A stretch of DNA of 50,772 nt from assembly GCA_007121535.1 (NCBI GenBank), contig SKKK01000577.1, positions 1-50,772 on the forward strand, written 5' to 3'. How positions within the stretch are numbered: the first letter of the stretch is position 1; every line of letters starts with the position of its first letter. This document shows, one piece after another, positions 1 to 9,860 of the stretch. A program made the translations under genes and the position numbers. The notes under the pieces are model-generated. The model had not been told where the DNA came from and did no database searches. It saw nothing but the letters and a program-made list of their open reading frames with translations. The DNA comes from Planctomycetaceae bacterium. GTDB taxonomy: Bacteria > Planctomycetota > Planctomycetia > Pirellulales > Pirellulaceae.

Positions 1-150
1 TACATTGCGTTTGTCTACGGCTGTCCTCCGTACAATGACGACCAGTTGCAGGCATTTCTGGACGCATACGTCGAAGATGAAGCCGCACGCGAGCGGATTT
101 TGCAGAGGCTGTCGAGACACCGGCAACAAGCATGGGGGGTGTCACCGTAG
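1..150 (+). CDS. 3' end of an unrecognised protein (partial)
   Basis: The window opens inside an open frame that starts at base 1, has no internal stop and ends with TAG at 148-150, giving 49 C-terminal residues. The tail is charged and looks helical (a run rich in Asp, Glu, Arg and Gln after a short YGCPPY segment). No motif identifies a family, and the start lies outside the window. It points toward the frd operon on the other strand, with about 220 bases between the two 3' ends. Coding status is inferred from the open frame and plausible residue composition only. Confidence 0.45.
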   Translation, partial: YIAFVYGCPPYNDDQLQAFLDAYVEDEAARERILQRLSRHRQQAWGVSP

Positions 151-319
151 CTCGGCGCCCCGAGAGCCACTCTCCTGACGATTGGCTGCTGGCGACTCAC
201 CAAACTCTGCGTCACACGCTGATCCTGACCAAGCGCTCGGTGGAGCGAATTCTGAGGGGTATCCAGCGAGCAGGGATCCCGTGGGGTATTGGGATGGGTT
301 GGCCAGGGAACCCAACGAA

Positions 320-338
320 CTCGCCGGCAAGCGGCGAG
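320..338. terminator. Hairpin between convergent genes
   Basis: A perfect 7-bp stem (CTCGCCG and CGGCGAG, loop GCAAG) lies between the end of the partial plus-strand gene and the end of frdD. Read on the minus strand it is followed by a partly T-rich stretch, so it may end the frd transcript, but there is no strong U-run. Terminator function is an inference from position and symmetry. Confidence 0.35.
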
Positions 339-372
339 TCTTCGGTACCCAAGTGTGCAGCGGCAAACCGGG

Positions 373-711
373 CTACAGGCCCGTGATGACCCCGACAGCG
401 GCCAGCAACGTTCCTACGATGGCCGCACCGTAACAGACGATCGCCGATGGGCGCCGCGCATGGGCCAAGCCCAGATCGATCGTTAAGTGCGAAAGGCGGT
501 GAGCGGCGTGAAACAGCGGCAGCGAAATCAGCACGAACAGATACAACCGCACCAGAGGGTTCTGCACCAGTGCGTGGAGATCTTCGGCGGTGACCCAGCC
601 CAGCGTCACGGCCAGCCCGGTGATGATGATCGTTGCGGGGAAGAAGAACGCGGATACGACCCCGCCCGCGGAAAACAAAGACCACCAGAATACCTCTTTC
701 GAACGGGGCAT
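373..711 (-). CDS. frdD: Fumarate reductase membrane anchor subunit D
   Basis: A protein of 112 residues with three hydrophobic helices (about residues 13-40, 52-75 and 88-112), matching the short membrane anchor FrdD of the quinol:fumarate reductase/succinate dehydrogenase family. With FrdC it anchors the FrdAB head to the cytoplasmic membrane and forms the quinone site. The chosen ATG at 711 overlaps the TGA of frdC by one base (TGATG), so translation is probably coupled; longer frames through frdC are shadows. Last gene of frdABCD. The assignment rests on gene order, size and hydrophobic pattern, with recognisable FrdD-like segments such as the region around residues 65-80. Confidence 0.85.
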   Translation of the reverse strand: MPRSKEVFWWSLFSAGGVVSAFFFPATIIITGLAVTLGWVTAEDLHALVQNPLVRLYLFVLISLPLFHAAHRLSHLTIDLGLAHARRPSAIVCYGAAIVGTLLAAVGVITGL

Positions 712-1145
712 CACGCACCTCCACCAGCAAGAAAAACGACCAGTCCCACGATCACCAGCGACAGGACAATCCATCCGACATAATGGGCCGCGGTCAGCAA
801 TATCGGGTTGACTCGCTCCTCGCCTCGCCAGACCACCAGGACCTTCGGCGTCAGATTCAACCACGTTACCGTGTGGTACAACGCCATCACCAGCACGATC
901 ACGTGCATGAACGCGCTCACCGGACCTTGCACGGCCGCCTGGAACGCACCGGCTGGCAAGAACAGCAGAACCAGCAGGAAGATGGCGTAGCCGCCAACAA
1001 ACACCGCAGTGATCTCGCGGATCATGAACAGGGTAAAGCTCGCTCGCCGGAGCCACCAATCCGACGGCCAAGGCTGGTGATACAGGCGGGCGGCGTGGTC
1101 GCCCCGCGCAGACGATTCAGAGTCGTGTGATTGAACTTGCGACAT
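711..1145 (-). CDS. frdC: Fumarate reductase membrane anchor subunit C
   Basis: A protein of 144 residues with a polar N-terminus (about 25 residues) and then three membrane helices (about 45-65, 77-97 and 120-140), as in FrdC. The segment around residues 27-45 carries the W-WLRR-SFTLFMIRE pattern typical of FrdC. It is the haem-free anchor partner of FrdD and helps bind quinone. It starts 26 bases after the end of frdB and overlaps frdD by one base. Its presence as two short anchors rather than a single SdhC marks this as the FrdCD-type (type D) complex. Confidence 0.88.
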   Translation of the reverse strand: MSQVQSHDSESSARGDHAARLYHQPWPSDWWLRRASFTLFMIREITAVFVGGYAIFLLVLLFLPAGAFQAAVQGPVSAFMHVIVLVMALYHTVTWLNLTPKVLVVWRGEERVNPILLTAAHYVGWIVLSLVIVGLVVFLAGGGA

Positions 1146-1171
1146 GATGATTCCACCGGGTTAGTGTGTCA

Positions 1172-1927
1172 TTACGTTTCCGTTCGCCGCTTTCCCCACG
1201 GTACGAGCGAACGGTAAAAGTCTTTCGTGGCGCTGACCTTGGCCTGCTGGATGGCTGCGGCCGGATCCACGTTTTTCGGGCAGACGCGAGAGCAATCGCC
1301 GACGAAGGTGCACATCCAGACTCCGTGTTCGTCGAACAGCGTTTCGGCCCGCTCTTCATAACCTCCGTCGCGAGAATCCATGTTGTACCGTTGCGCCAGA
1401 GCGATCGCCGCGGGTCCCACGAATTCCGTATGCCGCCCGTAGACGGGGCAGGCGGCATAGCACAGCGTACAGTTGATACAGGTGCTGTACTGCCGGTACC
1501 GAGCCAACTGGGCGGGCGATTGGAGGTATTCCCCCTGCTCGATCGACCGCTCCTCTTTGGGGATCATCCACGCCTTGACCTCGGTCATCTTGTTCATGAA
1601 GTCGTCAAGGTCGATCACCAGGTCGCGGATCACGGGAAAGCCGCGCAGCGGCTCGACCCGCATCACCTGCGGGTGGTAATCGCGCAGGAAGACCGAGCAG
1701 GTCAATTTCGGATCGCCGTTGACCATCATGCCGCAACTGCCGCAAATGCCCATCCGGCAGGACCAGCGGTAGGACAGCGTTCCGTCCAGATGGTCCTTGA
1801 TGTAATTCAAGGCGTCCAGGACGACCCATTCTTCGTGAAAGGGGACTTCGTATCGTTGAAAAGTCGGCTCGGACTTTTGATCGGGTTGATAGCGGAAGAC
1901 TTCCAGAATCGCGTTCTCATCAGCCAT
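1172..1927 (-). CDS. frdB: Fumarate reductase/succinate dehydrogenase iron-sulfur subunit
   Basis: A protein of 251 residues, the usual size for FrdB/SdhB. An N-terminal 2Fe-2S ferredoxin domain shows the cysteine cluster [10 protein letters not shown] followed by a fourth cysteine about a dozen residues on. The C-terminal half carries the classical cluster motifs [12 protein letters not shown] and [12 protein letters not shown] for the 4Fe-4S and 3Fe-4S centres. It passes electrons between the FAD of FrdA and membrane quinone. The ATG at 1927 lies 8 bases inside the frdA 3' end, so the two are translationally coupled. Part of the frdABCD operon. Confidence 0.95.
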   Translation of the reverse strand: MADENAILEVFRYQPDQKSEPTFQRYEVPFHEEWVVLDALNYIKDHLDGTLSYRWSCRMGICGSCGMMVNGDPKLTCSVFLRDYHPQVMRVEPLRGFPVIRDLVIDLDDFMNKMTEVKAWMIPKEERSIEQGEYLQSPAQLARYRQYSTCINCTLCYAACPVYGRHTEFVGPAAIALAQRYNMDSRDGGYEERAETLFDEHGVWMCTFVGDCSRVCPKNVDPAAAIQQAKVSATKDFYRSLVPWGKRRTET

Positions 1928-3668
1928 AATGCCGCTCCTTGGGTGGCCACTTGGTGATCGTCACGTCACAATACTCGATCCGCGGCTCCGCGTCGGTGCG
2001 GTACGCCAGCGAATGCTTCAGAAACTGCTGGTCGTCGCGTTTCGGAAAATCCCGGCGCTGGTGCGCACCGCGCGACTCGGTCCGCGCCAGGGCGCTTTGG
2101 ACCACACATTCAGCCACGTCGATCATGTTTTCCAATTCCAGCGCGGCTGGAAGTTCGGTATTGAACGTGGTGCTGTGGTCGGTCAGCCGCAGATCCTGCA
2201 GCCGGGCCTTCAATTCGGCGACCTTGTTGCAAGCTTGTTGCAGCCCTTCCCCGTCGCGCTCGATCGCCGCCCCCACCTCCATCGCCTCGTTCAACTCCTG
2301 GCGCAAGCGGGCGATCGGCTCCGACCCTCGCCGCGAAAATCGCTCCTGAATCTGCCGTTGCTGGTCGGCAGCTTGGGCGGCCAAAGCTTCGGTCGCCAGT
2401 GCTGAATTCTGCCGCCCGAACTCCACCGCAGCACGCGCAGCACGCGCTCCGAATACCAGCAGCTCGGTGAGCGAATTGGACCCCAACCGGTTTGCGCCGT
2501 TGAGCGACGCGCAAGCACACTCGCCCGCGGCATACAGCCCCGGCAACGGCGTCGCGCCGTCCAGATCCGTATGCACCCCACCCATCATGTAATGAACCAC
2601 CGGCCGCACCGGGATCAAGTCGCGAACCGGATCAAGCCCCACGTACTCGTGGCAGAGTTCGACGATGAAGGGCAATCGCTCATGGATACGTTTCGCCCCC
2701 AGGTGCCGCAAGTCCAGATGGACATAGTCGCCGAACTTGCCTTGGATCGTCCCGCCTTTCGCCTGTTCCTTCACGAACGCCTGCGACAGGCGGTCGCGGG
2801 GGCCCAACTCCATGGTGCTCTTCCGCGGGTGTTCCGGATCGTTCACGTCCACCGGCTTGCCCAAGTCGTAGTCCTGCAGATAACGGTAACCGTCCTTGTT
2901 CACCAGGATGCCGCCTTCGCCGCGTGCCGCCTCGGTGATCAGGATGCCAGTGTCCGGCAGGCCGGTCGGGTGGAACTGCACGAACTCCATGTCCTTCAAC
3001 GGCACCCCCGCACGATACGCCAACGCCATTCCATCCCCCGTCTTCGCTACCGCGTTGGTCGTAAAGGCAAAGATGCGGCCTCCCCCGCCGGTGCACAGGA
3101 TCACGGCCGGCGCCACCACCGGAAACACCTCGCCGGTGCGGAAATCCAGCGCCGCCACGCCCTGGCAACGCCCCTCATGCACCAGCAGTTGCACCGCGAA
3201 ATTCTCGTCGTACCGCACCACGTTGCCGTACTTCATCGCCGTCTGGAACAGCGTGTGCAGCATGTGGAATCCCGTCTTGTCCGCCGCATACCACGTCCGC
3301 TCGGTCTTCATGCCGCCGAACGGCCGCACGGCCACCGATCCATCCGGCATCCGGCTCCACGGGCATCCCCAATGCTCCAACTGCACCAACTCACGAGGGG
3401 CTTGATTGACAAAGATTTCGACCACATCTTGATCCGCAAGCCAGTCCGAGCCGGAGATGACGTCCGAAATGTGTTGCTCGATGCTGTCGTTCGGCTTGAT
3501 CACGCCCGCCGCACCGCCTTCGGCGGCCACCGTGTGCGAACGCATCGGGTACAGCTTCGATACGACACCGATGGAGAGGTCGGGGAACTGCTCGCCCGCC
3601 GCAATTGCCGCACGCAGTCCGGCTCCGCCTCCTCCCACAATCACGATGTCGTGTCGCCTTACTTCCAT
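1920..3668 (-). CDS. frdA: Fumarate reductase/succinate dehydrogenase flavoprotein subunit
   Basis: A protein of 582 residues. The N-terminal Rossmann motif [11 protein letters not shown] binds FAD; the conserved S-HTVAAEGG segment contains the His that normally carries covalent [11 protein letters not shown] and EAARGEGG hold the dicarboxylate-binding and proton-donor residues; and [17 protein letters not shown] is the C-terminal FAD signature. It interconverts fumarate and succinate. The ATG at 3668 is preferred over the adjacent GTG at 3671 because a G-rich ribosome-binding site (GAGGGG) lies 6-8 bases upstream. First gene of frdABCD. In an aerobe it would run as succinate dehydrogenase in the TCA cycle, alongside sucAB-lpd further along this window; that direction is inference. 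Confidence 0.96.
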   Translation of the reverse strand: MEVRRHDIVIVGGGGAGLRAAIAAGEQFPDLSIGVVSKLYPMRSHTVAAEGGAAGVIKPNDSIEQHISDVISGSDWLADQDVVEIFVNQAPRELVQLEHWGCPWSRMPDGSVAVRPFGGMKTERTWYAADKTGFHMLHTLFQTAMKYGNVVRYDENFAVQLLVHEGRCQGVAALDFRTGEVFPVVAPAVILCTGGGGRIFAFTTNAVAKTGDGMALAYRAGVPLKDMEFVQFHPTGLPDTGILITEAARGEGGILVNKDGYRYLQDYDLGKPVDVNDPEHPRKSTMELGPRDRLSQAFVKEQAKGGTIQGKFGDYVHLDLRHLGAKRIHERLPFIVELCHEYVGLDPVRDLIPVRPVVHYMMGGVHTDLDGATPLPGLYAAGECACASLNGANRLGSNSLTELLVFGARAARAAVEFGRQNSALATEALAAQAADQQRQIQERFSRRGSEPIARLRQELNEAMEVGAAIERDGEGLQQACNKVAELKARLQDLRLTDHSTTFNTELPAALELENMIDVAECVVQSALARTESRGAHQRRDFPKRDDQQFLKHSLAYRTDAEPRIEYCDVTITKWPPKERHYG

Positions 3669-3737
3669 CACCAGCCCCCCTCTTTATGTCGGTATGTCGG
3701 GAGTGAAATAGGATAAAGAAACGATGAAAACGTCGAC

Positions 3738-3743
3738 ATTATA
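3738..3743 (-). promoter_or_regulatory. Candidate -10 box for frdABCD
   Basis: A perfect TATAAT on the minus strand, about 70 bases upstream of the frdA start, in an AT-rich stretch between the divergent frdA and panD genes. No good -35 hexamer is visible at the usual distance, so this is a weak call. Confidence 0.35.
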
Positions 3744-3923
3744 GATATTTGTTCGGAGTTAAACAGTACTGTATGTTGGGGGGTATGTGAGTACGGTGTT
3801 AGAACTATTTTGGGGCTGAACGGCAGACGCTATATTCCCTGCCTATGCTTGATGCGATCTATGGGGTAGAGTGATGAATCGAGCGGATTTCCGAACTGAA
3901 AAGGGATTGAAAGTACGACGTCG

Positions 3924-4277
3924 ATGCACCGCACGTTGCTGAAAGCGAAGATTCACCGCGCCCGCGTGACGCAGGCGGATCTGGATTACGAAGGCAGTTT
4001 GACGATCGATCAGGATCTGATGGAGGCGGCGGATATCCTGCCCTTCGAATCGATCGACATCTACGATATTACCAACGGTGCTCGGCTGCGCACTTACGCG
4101 ATCATCGGCCCGCGCGGGTCCGGAACGATCTGCGTGAACGGTGCTGCGGCCCATTTGATTCGACCGGGGGATTTGATCATCATCGCTTGCTACAGCCATT
4201 ATGACGATCACGAGGCAAGATCGCACGAGCCGCGCGTTTTTCGCGTGGACGAGCAGAATCGGATCATCCGCGCCTGA
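3924..4277 (+). CDS. panD: Aspartate 1-decarboxylase precursor
   Basis: A protein of 117 residues, matching the pyruvoyl enzyme PanD that decarboxylates L-aspartate to beta-alanine for pantothenate and coenzyme A. The start [16 protein letters not shown] is characteristic. Gly24-Ser25 in YEGSLTID is the self-cleavage site that creates the pyruvoyl group; Lys9 and the RTYAI segment with Tyr58 belong to the active site; NGAAAHL is also conserved. The gene stands alone, divergent from frdA across about 250 bases. No clear ribosome-binding site is visible, but the N-terminal match fixes the start. Confidence 0.96.
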   Translation: MHRTLLKAKIHRARVTQADLDYEGSLTIDQDLMEAADILPFESIDIYDITNGARLRTYAIIGPRGSGTICVNGAAAHLIRPGDLIIIACYSHYDDHEARSHEPRVFRVDEQNRIIRA

Positions 4278-4360
4278 TCGCAGATGACTGGTGGTTTGAC
4301 TCCACGTACCCAAATGACGCTCGGTACACCGCGGCCTTGCGGTTCAGGGCACCCGCGGTC

Positions 4361-5368
4361 TTAGAGGTCTTCGGTCTTATCGGCGGTGCGGGTGGTTTCC
4401 AAGCGGACGGCCGAAAGGTCCTGGCCGCTGAGATTCAGCCGCACGTCCAGCAGGTCCTCGACGGCTTGGACCAGGGCAATGGCGTCCAAGCCGTACTGGC
4501 GCATCAGATAGGGCAGGCTGGCGCCGTGTGCGTAGCGATCTTGCAGACCCAGGCGAATCAGGCGGCGGCCGATCCCGGCTTCCGCCATCCGTTCGGCAAC
4601 AGCGGTTCCCAACCCCCCCAAGACCGAATGGTTTTCCATGGTGATGACGCCGTATCGCGACGATTCGACGGCTTGCAGGATCTGGGGATCGGTAAACGGC
4701 TTGAGCGTCGATACGTGCACGTGGGTCAAAGATACGCCTCGATCTGCCAACGCCTGCGTGGCTCGCATCGCCTCTTCGGTGCAGATGCCGCTGGACAGCA
4801 CGGCCACGTCGGTACCGCTGCGAAGCACGCGGGCGTGGTTCAAGCGTAGTGGCTCGGAAGCATCGAACAGACGAGGCGCCTCGCGGCGCAACATCCGCAC
4901 GTAGACCGGGCCGTCGACCGCCTGGGCCACATCGTAGACGGATTGCACGTCGGTGGCGTCTCCGCAGTCCAGCACGGTCATATTCGGCAGCAGACGCATC
5001 AGACCGATATCGTCGACGGCCTGGTGCGTCACGCCGCCCGGCGTCGTGATCCCCGGCAAGAATCCGATCAATCGGACCGGCAGATTCGGGTAGGCGATCG
5101 ACATGGCGACCTGGTCGAACGGGCGGCGGCAGATGAAGACCGCGAACGTGTGCACGTAGGGATAGAAGCCCTCGCGAGCCAAACCGGCAGCGAACCCCAT
5201 CATGTTCTGTTCGGCCATCCCCAGCGAGAAGAAACGGTCCGGATAGGCCTGGCGGAAATCGTCCGCTTCGCACGACGACGTCAGATCGGCTGACAGCACC
5301 AACACCTCGGGGCGTTCGGCTGCCCAAGGCACAAAGGCGGTTGCGTGGGGTCTGCTGATGATTTCCAT
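4361..5368 (-). CDS. Transketolase C-terminal-half protein (split transketolase subunit)
   Basis: A protein of 335 residues that corresponds to the pyrimidine-binding and C-terminal domains of transketolase/DXP-synthase-like enzymes. It has the catalytic-glutamate region SLGMAEQNMMGFAAGLA and the TPGGVTHQAVDDIGLMR loop, then a C-terminal domain starting around residue 190. Proteins of this type work as a heterotetramer with a separate N-terminal half that binds the diphosphate of TPP. That partner is not adjacent: upstream lies dnaE (46 bases away), downstream nothing on this strand. Which sugar or keto acid it uses cannot be told from the sequence. Confidence 0.85.
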   Translation of the reverse strand: MEIISRPHATAFVPWAAERPEVLVLSADLTSSCEADDFRQAYPDRFFSLGMAEQNMMGFAAGLAREGFYPYVHTFAVFICRRPFDQVAMSIAYPNLPVRLIGFLPGITTPGGVTHQAVDDIGLMRLLPNMTVLDCGDATDVQSVYDVAQAVDGPVYVRMLRREAPRLFDASEPLRLNHARVLRSGTDVAVLSSGICTEEAMRATQALADRGVSLTHVHVSTLKPFTDPQILQAVESSRYGVITMENHSVLGGLGTAVAERMAEAGIGRRLIRLGLQDRYAHGASLPYLMRQYGLDAIALVQAVEDLLDVRLNLSGQDLSAVRLETTRTADKTEDL

Positions 5369-5414
5369 TCGCGCTGGCTTTCTTCACAAGACGGGAAGTG
5401 GCGTTCGCAGTGCT

Positions 5415-8400
5415 TCAACGACCCGGTGATCCGTTTCTTCGGCGCCCGTTGGGCCGGCTGGTCCCGCTGGACTTGGGGATCGCGGTGATCAGCCTGGTTT
5501 GCCCGGGGCCCAGCAGATCATCCAAGCGATGGCGCAGCTCCTCCTGGACGTCGATCTTCATCCGCCGCGATTTCAATTGGACCTGACTGCCGTCGTCCAA
5601 CGCCATCATCAAGAACAGATCGCAACCGCCCGGATAACCGCGAACGATTTCGTGCAATGCCTTCAAGGTGCCGCTGTCCGCATGCTTAGGTTCGATGCGG
5701 ATAATCATTCCGGTCGTATAGCGGGCATCCATCTGATCCAGCGGGATCAGTTCGTTGACGATCAAGTTGGCCTCGTCCCCGCCGCGACGATCGACCGAGC
5801 CCCGCACCGCCAGCACCGCGTCCGGCTTGACGAGATCCCCGAGCGTGGCAAATTCATCGGGCCAGATGATGCAGCGGATCGCGCCGTCTTTGTCCTCGAG
5901 GTCGAAGTTGGCGTACTTGGTGGCCGTCGCGCCGGGGCGCAGCTTCTTGACGTGCGCGAATTTGATGGCCGACAACATGCCGCCCAGGATCACCTCGGTG
6001 CGATCCGGCAGGTCGGCGATTTGGGACGTTGTGTGCGTGCAGCATTGGGCCAGCTTTTGCTCGAATTCGGCCAGCGGGTGACTCGTCCGAAAATAGCCCA
6101 ACACGTCGCGTTCCATCATCACAAGTTCGCGTTGTGGCAAGTCGGGCACATTGGGTAGCTGGATCGCCGGCTTGGCGTCCTCGGGTTCCATGTCACCAAA
6201 CAGACTGCGCTGGCCGCTGCGCCGATCGGCCAGCGCGGAAGCGCCGGATTGCATGGCCCGTTCCACGGCAGCCAGCAATTGACCGCGATGACCGCCCAGT
6301 TCGTCCATCACGCCGGCCTTGATCAAGGTCTCGATCGTCGCGCGGTTGCACGACGAAGGATCGACCCGTTCGCAAAAATCGAACAGGTCTCGGAACGGGC
6401 CGTCTTTTTCGCGAGCGGCAACGATCGCAGCGGCGGCCGATCCGCCGCACCCCTTGATCGCGGATAGGGCGAAATGAATCTTGCCGTCGGACACCGAGAA
6501 GTCCACTTGGGACGAATTGATATCGGGCGAAACCACTTCGAAGCCCATCCGCCGACAATCGTCCATGTGCTCGACCAGCGAGTCCTTCCTTTTGAAATTC
6601 CGTCCGGGAATGTCGGCCGACAACAACGCCGCCATGAACTCGACCGGATAGTGCGTCTTCAAATAGGCCGTTTGGTAAGCGATCAGCGCATAGGCCGTAC
6701 TGTGCGACTTGTTGAACCCGTATCCGGCGAACTTGACGATCAGTCCCCAGATGTCTTCCGCGTCCTTGGCGCCCAGTCCGGCGGCGACGGCGCCTTCGAC
6801 GAACTTTTCGTGGTTGGCTTCGATCAACGACTCTTTTTTCTTGCTGATCGCCTTGATGCAGGTATAGGCTTTGGCCAACGGGATCCCGCCCAATCGGTTC
6901 AGGATGCGCATCACCTGTTCCTGGTAGACCATCACTCCATGAGTCTCTTCCAGCACGTCGCGCAACACCGGATGCTTGTACTCGGCCTGTTTGCGACCGT
7001 GCTTGACCGCCACGTAGTCGTCCACCATGCCGCCTTCCAAGGGACCGGGACGGTACAGCGCGTTGGTGGCGATGATGTCCAGGAAGTTGTCGGGCTTCAT
7101 TTTCTGCAACAGATCGCGGATGCCGCCGCTTTCCAATTGGAACACGCCCTTCGTTTCGCCTCGCTGCAACAAGGCGAATGTCTTGGCATCTTCCAACGGG
7201 AACTTCAGCGGATCGACTCGTTGTCCCGTCGTCTGCTGGATCAGATCGACCGTCTTGCTCAGGATGGTCAGATTCCGCAGGCCCAGGAAATCCATCTTCA
7301 GCAGGCCGGCGTCTTCGACGTCGTTCATCGACCACTGCGTGATGATGTCGTCCTTGCCCGAGACACGTGACAGGGGCACGTATTCCGTCAACGGCTTGTC
7401 GGCGATCACGACCGCCGCGGCGTGGGTGCCGACGTTGCGAGCCAGGCCCTCGATCTTTCGCGCCAGGTCCAGCAATTCGCGGATCTCGCCGTCGCTTTCG
7501 TACTCCTTTCGCAGTTCCTCGCTCTTCTCCAAGGCTTTGTCCAACGTGATGTGCAATTCCTCCGGCACCATCGACGTGACTTGGTTCACGCGGCCCAGCG
7601 GGATGCCCAACGCGCGGCCCACGTCCTTGATGGCCGCGCGAGCCGCCAACGTGCCGAACGTCCCGATCTGTGCCACGTTGTCTTCGCCATACTTGTCCTT
7701 CACGTAGCGCATCACGTCGGCGCGACGTTCTTTGCAGAAGTCGATGTCGATATCGGGCGCCTCCAGCCGGCTCTCGTCCAAGAAGCGTTCGAACAGCAGA
7801 TCGTACTTCATCGGACAAACGTGGCTCAGATACAAGGCATAGCAGACCAGCGCGCCGACGCCGCTGCCGCGAGCCGTCGCGGGCACGTTCATCTCGCGCG
7901 CCTCGCGGACAAAGTCCCACACGATCAGGAAGTAGTTCGGAAAGCCCAGTTTGTTGATCACGCCCAACTCGCGGTCCAGTCGGTCCATGACCGTCTGGCA
8001 TAACGTACCGTCGGTCCACATCTCCGGCACGTCCGCGTACCGATCGCGCAGACCTTCCAGGCACAGTTCCCGCAGATACAGTTCGGGCGTGCGGCCTTCG
8101 GGCAGCGGCGAGTACACGGGGAAATGCCGCTTGCCCAATTCCAGATCGATGTCCACCGTATCGGCGATCTGCTGGCTGCGAGCAACGGCGTCCTCCAGGC
8201 CGGGGAACGCGTCGTACATCTGTTGCGGGCTGCGCAGGAAATACTGGTCGCCGTCCATTCGCATGCGCCCCGAATCGGTGCGGAACTTGCCCGTGTTGAT
8301 GCACAGCATCACGTCCTGGGCTTCCGAATCTTCGGGGTCGACATAATGGCAATCGCTGGTCGCGACCAGCGGGATTCCCATCCGGTTCGCCAGATCCACC

Positions 8401-8990
8401 GCGCCCTCCAATGCAAGTCGTTGGATCTCCACGCCATTGTTCATGATCTCGATAAAGTAACGCTCGCCGAACAGCTTCTCGAACCAGGCGGCAATCTCCG
8501 TCGCTTCGGCCAGATGCTCCTCGCCGCCGTGGCCCCGCAACAAAGCGCGATTGAATTCGCTGGACACGCATCCGCTCAGGCAGATGATCCCCTCGTGGTG
8601 TTCCTGCAGCAGTTCCTTGTCGATTCGCGGCTTGAAATAGAATCCCTCCAAGTAAGCCGCCGAAGCCATTTTGATCAGGTTCTTGAACCCGGTGCGATTC
8701 TGGCACAGCAACGTCAAATGGTAGTTGGACTCCTTCATGCTGCCCGAACTGCGGTCGCGGCGGCTACCCGGTGCGATGTACGCCTCGTACCCGATGATCG
8801 GATTCAGTCCGGCCGATTTGGCCTTGCGGTAAAACTGTAGCGCACCGTGCAGATTCCCGTGATCGGTCAACGCCAAAGCGCTCATCCCGTGGCCCTTGGC
8901 CCGCTGGACCAGTCGTTCGATCGAACTGGCGCCGTCCAACAGGCTGAAGTGGCTGTGGCAATGCAGATGGGCGAACGGTTTGTCACTCAT
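5415..8990 (-). CDS. dnaE: DNA polymerase III alpha subunit
   Basis: A protein of 1191 residues, the normal length for DnaE, the replicative polymerase. The N-terminal PHP domain begins at once (HLHCHSHFSLLDGAS and ALTDHGNLHGAL). The palm domain carries the catalytic acidic motif PDIDIDF near residue 410. Finger motifs such as GVFQLESGG and GYGFNKSHSTAYA follow, then helix-hairpin-helix and OB-fold regions toward the C-terminus. The last 20 or so residues are Arg/Gly/Ser-rich and not family-typical. The start at 8990 agrees with the family N-terminus, although no strong ribosome-binding site is seen. Confidence 0.96.
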   Translation of the reverse strand: MSDKPFAHLHCHSHFSLLDGASSIERLVQRAKGHGMSALALTDHGNLHGALQFYRKAKSAGLNPIIGYEAYIAPGSRRDRSSGSMKESNYHLTLLCQNRTGFKNLIKMASAAYLEGFYFKPRIDKELLQEHHEGIICLSGCVSSEFNRALLRGHGGEEHLAEATEIAAWFEKLFGERYFIEIMNNGVEIQRLALEGAVDLANRMGIPLVATSDCHYVDPEDSEAQDVMLCINTGKFRTDSGRMRMDGDQYFLRSPQQMYDAFPGLEDAVARSQQIADTVDIDLELGKRHFPVYSPLPEGRTPELYLRELCLEGLRDRYADVPEMWTDGTLCQTVMDRLDRELGVINKLGFPNYFLIVWDFVREAREMNVPATARGSGVGALVCYALYLSHVCPMKYDLLFERFLDESRLEAPDIDIDFCKERRADVMRYVKDKYGEDNVAQIGTFGTLAARAAIKDVGRALGIPLGRVNQVTSMVPEELHITLDKALEKSEELRKEYESDGEIRELLDLARKIEGLARNVGTHAAAVVIADKPLTEYVPLSRVSGKDDIITQWSMNDVEDAGLLKMDFLGLRNLTILSKTVDLIQQTTGQRVDPLKFPLEDAKTFALLQRGETKGVFQLESGGIRDLLQKMKPDNFLDIIATNALYRPGPLEGGMVDDYVAVKHGRKQAEYKHPVLRDVLEETHGVMVYQEQVMRILNRLGGIPLAKAYTCIKAISKKKESLIEANHEKFVEGAVAAGLGAKDAEDIWGLIVKFAGYGFNKSHSTAYALIAYQTAYLKTHYPVEFMAALLSADIPGRNFKRKDSLVEHMDDCRRMGFEVVSPDINSSQVDFSVSDGKIHFALSAIKGCGGSAAAAIVAAREKDGPFRDLFDFCERVDPSSCNRATIETLIKAGVMDELGGHRGQLLAAVERAMQSGASALADRRSGQRSLFGDMEPEDAKPAIQLPNVPDLPQRELVMMERDVLGYFRTSHPLAEFEQKLAQCCTHTTSQIADLPDRTEVILGGMLSAIKFAHVKKLRPGATATKYANFDLEDKDGAIRCIIWPDEFATLGDLVKPDAVLAVRGSVDRRGGDEANLIVNELIPLDQMDARYTTGMIIRIEPKHADSGTLKALHEIVRGYPGGCDLFLMMALDDGSQVQLKSRRMKIDVQEELRHRLDDLLGPGQTRLITAIPKSSGTSRPNGRRRNGSPGR

Positions 8991-9273
8991 GTCGGCGATC
9001 CATCGTCATAAGGAGGAATTGGCGGGTTCGCGAGAATCGTCTCGTCGCGGACCGTTCGGCAACCGGTGCGTGGCGGCAGCAGGGCCAGCCATCCCGCCGA
9101 ACAGAACCTCGATTGTAGCGCGCCGACGCTTGGAACCAAAGACGGCAGACAGGATTTCCCCGAAAATTCCCCCAAGTCATGCACGCCCATCTTGCAACCA
9201 GGGGCAATTTCTGCTCACAATGAAAAAAGTGGAAAGACGAGACCCTGGTCCTTTTTCGACAGGAGAAGTAGCC

Positions 9274-9720
9274 GTGAACGATCGAAAAATCATCTTCCCG
9301 ACCGACTTTTCTCACACGGGTGACGCCGCGTTGCGATTAGCCACAAGTCTGGCACGCGAGCATCAAGCGACGCTGCTGATCGTCCACGTGGAAGAACCGC
9401 CAGCGGCCTATGGCGGTGGAGAAATGTACTACGGCATGCCCGATCCCGTCACCGCAGATCTCGAAAAAATGCTGTCCGAGATCACCCCCACCGATGCACA
9501 GGTTCCTTACGAACATCGTCTGCTGACCGGAGATCCAGCCAGCTCCATCGCTCGATTGGCAGACGAAGAGAACGCCGAGATGATTGTGATGGGAACGCAC
9601 GGTCGCACCGGGTTGCTACGCTTGCTGATGGGCAGCGTCGCCGAAGCCGTGGTACGACGAGCGCCATGCCCCGTACTGACTCTAAAACAACCCCATGAGA
9701 AGGGTGATGCAGAGGCCTAA
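9274..9720 (+). CDS. Universal stress protein (UspA family)
   Basis: A protein of 148 residues. It begins with the family's beta-strand DRKIIFPTDFS and ends with the ATP-binding pattern GTHGRTGLLRLLMGS followed by a C-terminal CPVLTLK strand, so it belongs to the ATP-binding USP type. The GTG at 9274 is chosen because AGGAGA lies 8 bases upstream; an in-frame ATG at 9220 lacks a ribosome-binding site and would add 18 residues with no family match. Role: stress-response nucleotide-binding protein; the exact function is unknown. A globin gene follows about 140 bases downstream on the same strand. Confidence 0.92.
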   Translation: MNDRKIIFPTDFSHTGDAALRLATSLAREHQATLLIVHVEEPPAAYGGGEMYYGMPDPVTADLEKMLSEITPTDAQVPYEHRLLTGDPASSIARLADEENAEMIVMGTHGRTGLLRLLMGSVAEAVVRRAPCPVLTLKQPHEKGDAEA

Positions 9721-9732
9721 AAGTCATCGCGC

Positions 9733-9749
9733 CCCAAAATAGTTTTGGG
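9733..9749 (+). terminator. Short hairpin after the stress-protein gene
   Basis: A perfect 7-bp stem (CCCAAAA and TTTTGGG, loop TAG) begins 13 bases after the stop codon of the stress-protein gene. The stem itself ends in a T-run followed by GGG rather than a U-tail, so it is at best a weak terminator. Confidence 0.3.
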
Positions 9750-9860
9750 TGAATCAAAAGAAACTGGGCTTTCAACGTCTAATTTGATGAATAAAATCCA
9801 TCGAAACGACTATACTTTGGGTAGCGGTGCTACGGTTTCGCTCATCCAAAAGAATCTTTT

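Noticed and set aside
6193-8706. Long open frame (837 codons) overlapping dnaE in another frame
   Set aside because: The product is Arg/Gly-rich shadow sequence; dnaE is complete and well matched.
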